In this document: positions 6,156 to 9,891 of the stretch, piece by piece
Layout of the letters: each line of letters begins with the position of its first letter
Position numbering within the stretch: the stretch's first letter is position 1
Assembly: GCA_030615705.1 (NCBI GenBank)
Contig: JAUWYT010000032.1
Span: 1 to 9,891, forward strand
Source of the DNA: Chloroflexota bacterium
GTDB lineage: Bacteria; Chloroflexota; Anaerolineae; VGOG01
Reading direction: 5' to 3'
DNA: 9,891 nucleotides
Position numbers and translations under genes: made by a program
The notes under the pieces: generated by a model
The model's input: the letters and a program-made list of their open reading frames with translations, nothing else
Database searches by the model: none
Told to the model about the DNA's origin: nothing

Positions 6156-6377
6156 TTACTCATCTCCTTCCACCACCCCAAACCACTCCTCATCCAATGC
6201 ATCCACAATCTTCACCGCCACCTGCCCTTCCCCATACTCTCCCGCTTCCCAGGGATACTCGCCACCCATCATTTTGCCGCAGCGGATGGAAGCGGATAAG
6301 CGGATACGTCCGCGCTCTGATCCGTTTATCCATTGTTTATCCGCTGCATCTACCGCCCCGAACTGCTCGTCCAACAC
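6156..6377 (-). CDS. Small hypothetical ORF (73 aa) containing a hairpin repeat
   Basis: This GTG-started ORF begins 3 nt after the sugar kinase stop and ends with a TAA that overlaps the ribosome site of the AlbA_2 gene. About a third of it (roughly residues 11-33) is encoded by the 6279-6347 inverted repeat, so the N-terminal half may be repeat-derived and not selected. The C-terminal part, from MMGGEYPWEAGEYGEGQ to the acidic end ALDEEWFGVVEGDE, is more protein-like, and an internal ATG at 6272 or 6269 could start it. Neither start has a good Shine-Dalgarno. I do not recognise a family. It may be the remnant of a longer gene disrupted by the repeat. Confidence 0.35.
   Translation of the reverse strand: MLDEQFGAVDAADKQWINGSERGRIRLSASIRCGKMMGGEYPWEAGEYGEGQVAVKIVDALDEEWFGVVEGDE
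6279..6347. repeat. Large imperfect inverted repeat built from GCGGAT units
   Basis: The left arm, 6279-6305, starts GCAGCGGATGGAAGCGGAT. The right arm, 6320-6347, reads as its near reverse complement, which starts GCAGCGGATAAACAATGGAT. The arms are 27 and 28 nt with a 14-nt loop (6306-6319). Within each arm the GGAT unit recurs three times, so the structure could arise from a short tandem repeat duplicated in inverse. It would fold into a strong hairpin in either strand's RNA, downstream of the sugar kinase. Confidence 0.75.
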
Positions 6378-6380
6378 GAA

Positions 6381-7511
6381 TCAGTTCCCTCCCTCGAGAC
6401 TTCTCACCCGTAGTCCATGCCGGTCCACGTGGGCCCGCCACACCCGCGCGTCCTCCAGCCCTGCGGCGGTCGCGGCGGCGAGCAGGGCCTCAACTAATTC
6501 GTCCTCGTGACCCAGCCGGGCCAGAGCAAAGACGGAGCCTCCACCGCCCGCGCCGGTCAGTTTGGCTCCCAACGCGCCGGCCGCCAGCGCCGCCTGGATG
6601 AGCGCTTTGTTGGCCTCTCCCGCGCCTCCAGGCAGGCCACAGTAGGTCATCATCTCATCCACCAGGCGGTGGTTCTCCCCCATCAACCGTCCGAACTCGG
6701 CCCAGTCCTCGCGCAGAAGCGCCATCTTGCCGCGCCAGGCGGTGGCTCCCACTCGCTCCATCACCTCGAGCATAAAGGGTTTGGAGCCGCCGCGTTCATA
6801 GTCGGCATGCTCCTTGAGGTAACGACCGCGCATCACGCTGTGCACGTCGCCCGATTCACGCACCACGGCGGTGAAGGCGACGACGAGCGGTAAGTCGGGT
6901 ACCCAGGTGTGGAGCTGCTCGTAGGTGACAAAGGGCTCCTGGCCAATGGGCTTCTGGTGGACTTTGCCGCGATAGTCCAGGTAGGCCAGGCCGCCGAAGA
7001 GAGGCACGTACCGGTCGGCGTAGCCGCAAGTGATACCCAGTTCCTTCGCCTCGACGCGCTGGCACAGTTCGGCCAGCACGTAGTCGTTGTGGATGCGAGA
7101 GTCGAGTTCGTAGAAAGCGCGCAGGGCTGCCAATGCCAGCAGCACCAGCACCGATGAGCCGCCCAGCCCGGAATGGCGCGGCACCTCGGTCCAGGTGGCG
7201 ATGCGCACACCGCCGCGCTCTGCCAGCCGCTGGCGGAATTGGGAGCTGTACACGTAGAGCCGGTTAACCGCCCCCTTGAGCAGGTCGAGGGGGCCATCGT
7301 AGGGGTAAGGTGGGGGCCCCGCGAAGGTCTGGCGGGCCAGCGTCTCACCCTCGTGGGTGACCGCCTCCAGCACCAGTTCGCTAGCCGTCTCGACGGTGGC
7401 CCCGGCGTAGGTGTCAATAGCGGCGGAAATGGTGGCGTGGGCTCCCTCCACGCCGTCGGAGGGGTTGCCGAGGATGTTGACGCGGGCGGGAATTGTCAGT
7501 TCGTATCGCAT
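6381..7511 (-). CDS. GHMP-family sugar kinase (glucuronokinase-like)
   Basis: The predicted role is ATP-dependent phosphorylation of a sugar or sugar acid at the anomeric or another hydroxyl, in the cytoplasm. With the ATG at 7511 the protein is 376 aa. All three GHMP motifs are present. Motif 1 is ARVNILGNPSDG at residues 9-20. The ATP loop is PRHSGLGGSSVLVLLAL at 111-127. Motif 3 is KLTGAGGGGSVFAL at 317-330. GNPSD, in place of the GEHTD of galactokinase, resembles plant glucuronokinase and some bacterial relatives, so an anomeric sugar-1-phosphate product is plausible but unproven. ATG 7511 is chosen because AAGGAG at 7515-7520 lies just upstream, although its spacing is short (3 nt). A GTG at 7526 would add five residues and has no ribosome site. 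It lies downstream of cinA, separated by a REPIN-like element, so it may be expressed separately. Confidence 0.9.
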   Translation of the reverse strand: MRYELTIPARVNILGNPSDGVEGAHATISAAIDTYAGATVETASELVLEAVTHEGETLARQTFAGPPPYPYDGPLDLLKGAVNRLYVYSSQFRQRLAERGGVRIATWTEVPRHSGLGGSSVLVLLALAALRAFYELDSRIHNDYVLAELCQRVEAKELGITCGYADRYVPLFGGLAYLDYRGKVHQKPIGQEPFVTYEQLHTWVPDLPLVVAFTAVVRESGDVHSVMRGRYLKEHADYERGGSKPFMLEVMERVGATAWRGKMALLREDWAEFGRLMGENHRLVDEMMTYCGLPGGAGEANKALIQAALAAGALGAKLTGAGGGGSVFALARLGHEDELVEALLAAATAAGLEDARVWRAHVDRHGLRVRSLEGGN

Positions 7512-7545
7512 GGGCTCCTTTCGCACAGCAGTTCAAGATCTGCTG

Positions 7546-7644
7546 AGGTGCCAGGCACTTCTGAAAGAATCGTCTGGCTCAGCGTCGGAAGACAATTGGA
7601 AATCGCTTTTGGTTTGAAATCCTCAGTGGAAGTGCCTGGCACCT
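7546..7644. mobile_element. REPIN-like 99-bp element with 16-bp terminal inverted repeats
   Basis: AGGTGCCAGGCACTTC at 7546-7561 is repeated as its exact reverse complement at 7629-7644, with 67 nt between. Each end carries the internal palindrome GTGCC-A-GGCAC. A pair of inverted palindromic ends flanking a short spacer is the architecture of REPIN elements, which are moved in trans by REP-associated tyrosine transposases; small MITEs look similar. No transposase is in the window, and no clear target duplication is visible. It sits between the cinA stop and the sugar kinase start and might affect read-through or RNA stability. Confidence 0.65.
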
Positions 7645-7670
7645 GAATGTTCTGCTATAGGGGTTCTCTC

Positions 7671-8897
7671 TTACAACACCACCCGCCGCACCATGTCCAA
7701 TGCCCGGTTCACCAGCCAGCCCGTGGCTCGCTCGCTGTGCCCCCCGTACTGGAAGGTCCGGACGATCACCTCCTGGCCCGTGTCGAGGGCGATGTGCATG
7801 GGCTGCCGCTCTCCTGGATCGTCGGCGATGGGCGCTCGCACCCACACCGCCAGGCAGAGATCCACTTCCAGAAAGGCGCGTCCCTCTCGCGCTGCTGCCC
7901 GGGCTGCCTCGGCCGAGAAATCGCCCGCCCTCCTGAACTGCGACCGAGGGAGATCCAAAAGGCCGATGGCCTCCTCCACTGTGTCAGCGATCAGGCTGTT
8001 CCCTAGCACGCTGGGGCCATCCGGCGCGTTAAAGATCTGACGGCCGACGATGCCATCCACCCCACACTCTACGGTGCCCAGTGTCAACTCCCGTTCGGCC
8101 AGCATCCGGGCCACCACCTTCGCGACCGTTTCCTTCCCCACGCCGTAGATCACCTGCCCTAGCCGCTCGCACACCTGCCTCTCCATATCCGCGATGAGCC
8201 GATCCGCCTCCTCCTCGCTGGCCGCCTTGGCCACGATGCGGACGTCGGTCTGGCCTGGGTGGGCAGCCAGTCCCACGGTGGGATTGGCGCTCTCCATCAG
8301 ATCCCCGATGTGCGAGTCCACCTGCGACTCCCCAACACCAACCGTGCGCAGCACTCGGGCCTTGATCACCTCCTGGTGACCTAGCTTGCCCTTGAGGTAG
8401 GGAATCACCTCGTGCTCCATCAGATGCTCCATCTCGTGGGGCACGCCGGGTAGCACGATCACGTCGCCCCGCTCGTCCTGGACGATAAAGATGGGCGCCG
8501 TCCCCACCGGGTTCTCGATGGCGATGGCACCTTCGGGCTTGAACGCCTGGCGGCGATTGTTCTCGCTTATGGGATGGCCCCAGCCACGAAAGCGCTCCTC
8601 GATCCAGCCCAGCATCTCCTCGTCCAGCACCAGCTCCCGGCCCGTGGCCCGTGCTACGGCCTGGCGGGTGACATCGTCCACCGTGGGGCCCAACCCGCCG
8701 GTGCAGAGCACCACATCGGCCCTCCTCAGAGCCTCTTCGATGCAGCGGGCGATGCGCCCCTCATTGTCCCCCACTGTCACGCGATGATACAGATCAATGC
8801 CAATCTCGGCCAGACGTCGGGAGACATAGGCCGCGTTGGTGTCCACGATGGCACCCAGCAATAATTCTGTCCCAATGGAGATGATCTCTGCTTGCAC
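7671..8897 (-). CDS. cinA: CinA-family protein with degenerate C-terminal deamidase domain
   Basis: CinA proteins join an N-terminal MoCF-like domain, linked to ADP-ribose or pyridine nucleotide pyrophosphatase activity, to a C-terminal NMN deamidase domain. Here the N-terminal domain is complete: AEIISIGTELLLG at residues 3-15, CTGGLGPTVDDVT at 65-77, NPVGTAP at 129-135 and LPGVPHEMEHLM at 149-160. A YGVGKETVAKVVA linker at 251-263 leads to the C-terminal domain. There the catalytic AESCTGG is replaced by VECGVDG (276-282), the Lys-bearing YSNxxK region reads ADTVEEA, and the TGxAGP stretch is absent, so NMN deamidation is probably lost. GTG 8897 is chosen because family members begin right before AEIISIG. 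An ATG at 8930 would add 11 residues, but its upstream sequence has no Shine-Dalgarno. The protein is 408 aa, normal for the family. Confidence 0.9.
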   Translation of the reverse strand: MQAEIISIGTELLLGAIVDTNAAYVSRRLAEIGIDLYHRVTVGDNEGRIARCIEEALRRADVVLCTGGLGPTVDDVTRQAVARATGRELVLDEEMLGWIEERFRGWGHPISENNRRQAFKPEGAIAIENPVGTAPIFIVQDERGDVIVLPGVPHEMEHLMEHEVIPYLKGKLGHQEVIKARVLRTVGVGESQVDSHIGDLMESANPTVGLAAHPGQTDVRIVAKAASEEEADRLIADMERQVCERLGQVIYGVGKETVAKVVARMLAERELTLGTVECGVDGIVGRQIFNAPDGPSVLGNSLIADTVEEAIGLLDLPRSQFRRAGDFSAEAARAAAREGRAFLEVDLCLAVWVRAPIADDPGERQPMHIALDTGQEVIVRTFQYGGHSERATGWLVNRALDMVRRVVL

Positions 8898-8966
8898 GCC
8901 TCGCTCTTTCACCCTGAGCCAAGGGGGCATGGAACTGCTGAAAGGTGAGCACAGCTCAACCGGTGC

Positions 8967-9229
8967 CTATCGCGTCTTATAGACCTCGCGCCGGTGCTTG
9001 ATGAGATGAACAGTGAGTCGCTGTTCGGTCCGGTTGACGGTGTAGAGGGCTCGATAGCTGCCAACCCGCAGCTTGAACAGACCGTCCTCTCGCCAGTCAG
9101 CGGCTCCGGCGTTATTGCATCGAGATTCTCTGCCAACCAACGGAGCTTGTTGAGAATTCGTTGGGCTATGGGTTTGTCCAGGCTGCCCAGGTCATCCCTG
9201 GCTTCGGGCATCCACTCCAGGTTGTACAC
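8967..9229 (-). pseudogene. RelE-family toxin, frameshifted
   Basis: From GTG 9229, 47 codons read YNLEWMPEARDDLGSLDKPI and on to ITPEPLTGE, the first half of a RelE/ParE mRNA-interferase-like toxin. Near 9088-9089 the frame must move by one base (one nucleotide missing). The new frame reads DGLFKLRVGSYRALYTVN and then LTVHLIKHRREVYKTR before TAG at 8967-8969, which is the normal second half, including the RVGxYR core and the H-R-R-x-x-Y end. The restored length is 87 aa, typical for RelE. As written, the first frame would run on into unrelated sequence to 8909. The start is 1 nt after the antitoxin stop, so the pair was translationally coupled. The intact toxin would act on ribosome-bound mRNA in the cytoplasm. 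A sequencing error in GAGAGG cannot be excluded. Confidence 0.82.
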
Positions 9230-9230
9230 G

Positions 9231-9452
9231 TTACCACTCCAGGCCAAGTTGAGCAGCAACTTCCTGGGCAGGGATGCCCCTGGTTCCACGGCGTTGCGCC
9301 TCTAAGGAGCGTCGGAGTCTGGCCTTGATCCCCTCACGCAACTCCAACCCTTCATCTGGATCGCCAAACATCTCCAGCAGTTTTTGCTCCACCGTTTCTT
9401 CAAGCAGCCGCTTGAATTCGTCCACCGCCAATTCGGCCACTCTTGTGCTCAT
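9231..9452 (-). CDS. Antitoxin of a RelE-type toxin-antitoxin pair (73 aa)
   Basis: The 73-aa protein starts MSTRVAELAVDEFKRLLEET, has an acidic helical middle (MFGDPDEGLELREGIKARL) and ends GIPAQEVAAQLGLEW. This matches a group of small antitoxins encoded just before RelE/ParE toxins in Chloroflexota and cyanobacteria. That group assignment is from memory of the pattern; the adjacent relict RelE supports it strongly. The ATG at 9452 has GGAGGG seven nt upstream (9460-9465). The TAA at 9231-9233 is 1 nt from the toxin GTG. The C-terminal GIP...LGL segment probably wraps the toxin, while the N-terminal part may dimerise and repress the promoter. The antitoxin is intact although the toxin is broken, which is the viable direction of decay. 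Confidence 0.8.
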   Translation of the reverse strand: MSTRVAELAVDEFKRLLEETVEQKLLEMFGDPDEGLELREGIKARLRRSLEAQRRGTRGIPAQEVAAQLGLEW

Positions 9453-9491
9453 GGTTCATCCCTCCGTCCATGTCTCATCCTGCGAATCCCC

Positions 9492-9891
9492 TCACTGCTC
9501 CTTTTCCTCCAGCAACTGCCTCCACTCGCCGTGCAGGCCCTCCTCCGTCACGCCGTAGTAGACGCGGAGCTGGCCTTCGGCGTCCCGCTGGACAAAGTCG
9601 TAGCGCACTTTGCCCGCCCGCCGCTTCTTCTTCCAGAGGCCCATGTCGCCACGCCAGTCCACCTGGTCTATCTGGACAGGATGCTGCTCCTTCTGGGTGA
9701 TGGCATATTGCCACAGCCGCCGGGCCGAGGAGCGGCTTACGTTGCGAACCTCGTTGCCGTTGCGCAGATCCCTCATGGTGTGATAGAGGGTCCCCTTCCG
9801 CTCCACCGTTTCCACGATCTCCACCCCTGTCTTGGGTGGCTCCAGAATGCGAGGCCTCTCCTCTACTGCAGCTTCGTCCTCTACAGGCACT
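9492..9891 (-). CDS. 3' end of an unrecognised gene, running off the window
   Basis: The frame is open to the window edge, and the GTG at 9890 is probably internal. The visible 132 residues begin with an acidic, Pro/Glu-rich linker. Next comes a compact segment with TGVEIVETVERKGTLYHTMR (residues 21-40) and VRNVSRSSARRLWQYAI (48-64), then a basic KKKRR patch at 87-91 and a C-terminal part with YDFVQRDAEGQLRVYYG. The linker followed by a basic, aromatic domain suggests a C-terminal nucleic-acid-binding module of a larger protein, but I do not recognise the family and the catalytic part is outside the window. It ends 39 nt before the antitoxin start, in the same orientation, so the toxin-antitoxin pair may share its transcript. 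Confidence 0.7.
   Translation of the reverse strand, partial: VPVEDEAAVEERPRILEPPKTGVEIVETVERKGTLYHTMRDLRNGNEVRNVSRSSARRLWQYAITQKEQHPVQIDQVDWRGDMGLWKKKRRAGKVRYDFVQRDAEGQLRVYYGVTEEGLHGEWRQLLEEKEQ

Noticed and set aside
8936..8960. Short palindrome TGAGC-ACA-GCTCA (about 8946-8958) as terminator or operator
   Set aside because: It has only 5-bp arms and no T tract, which is too weak to call.
8909..9289. 126-aa minus-strand ORF as a single real protein
   Set aside because: Its middle is RelE-like, but the end reads out of frame into sequence whose other frame is the true RelE C-terminus. The first 20 residues overlap the antitoxin.

Overview
The window is about 9.9 kb of bacterial chromosome. 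Most genes have high GC, and one stretch near 5.1-6.1 kb is clearly AT-richer. I infer a Chloroflexota (Anaerolineae-like) organism, probably from a metagenome. The main clues are the tandem C-terminal beta-sandwich repeats of the first gene, which are typical of very large Chloroflexota membrane glycosyltransferases, together with relict toxin-antitoxin genes and palindromic intergenic repeats. This assignment is an inference, not proof.

Left part (1-2843), plus strand. The tail of a large protein with two tandem repeats is followed closely by an intact acyl-CoA dehydrogenase with a strong ribosome binding site. Next comes a near-consensus sigma70-type promoter (TTGACA, 16 nt, TATAAT) and a stand-alone AMMECR1-domain gene. 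The gap that follows holds a two-hairpin repeat and an 11-bp stem-loop lying between convergent transcription units.

Middle part (2844-6377), minus strand. A DUF401 polytopic membrane protein is followed 13 nt later by a MogA/MoaB molybdopterin adenylyltransferase. Upstream of them, in transcription order, lie a small ORF, an AlbA_2 (Schlafen-like) gene of about 341 codons, a 67-aa unknown protein and an 82-aa Phd/YefM-like antitoxin candidate. The AlbA_2 gene is broken by an in-frame TAA where a conserved Tyr is expected and by a one-base frameshift in a T4 run. Spacing in this cluster is tight: 11 nt, 5 nt and 15 nt between successive genes. The AlbA_2 gene is AT-rich and looks transferred and decaying.

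Right part (6381-9891), minus strand. A GHMP-family sugar kinase with a glucuronokinase-like GNPSD motif lies downstream of a CinA-family protein whose C-terminal NMN-deamidase domain has lost its usual catalytic motifs. Between them is a 99-bp element with 16-bp terminal inverted repeats built on the palindrome GTGCCAGGCAC, which resembles a REPIN. Further right is a RelE-type toxin broken by a one-base frameshift, its intact antitoxin, and the 3' end of an unrecognised gene that runs off the window.

The housekeeping and metabolic genes are all open. All three lesions fall in accessory genes: two in the AlbA_2 gene and one in the RelE toxin. This fits real decay of mobile or selfish modules better than random sequencing error, but read-level checking would decide. 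I see no tRNA, rRNA, CRISPR array or complete transposon.
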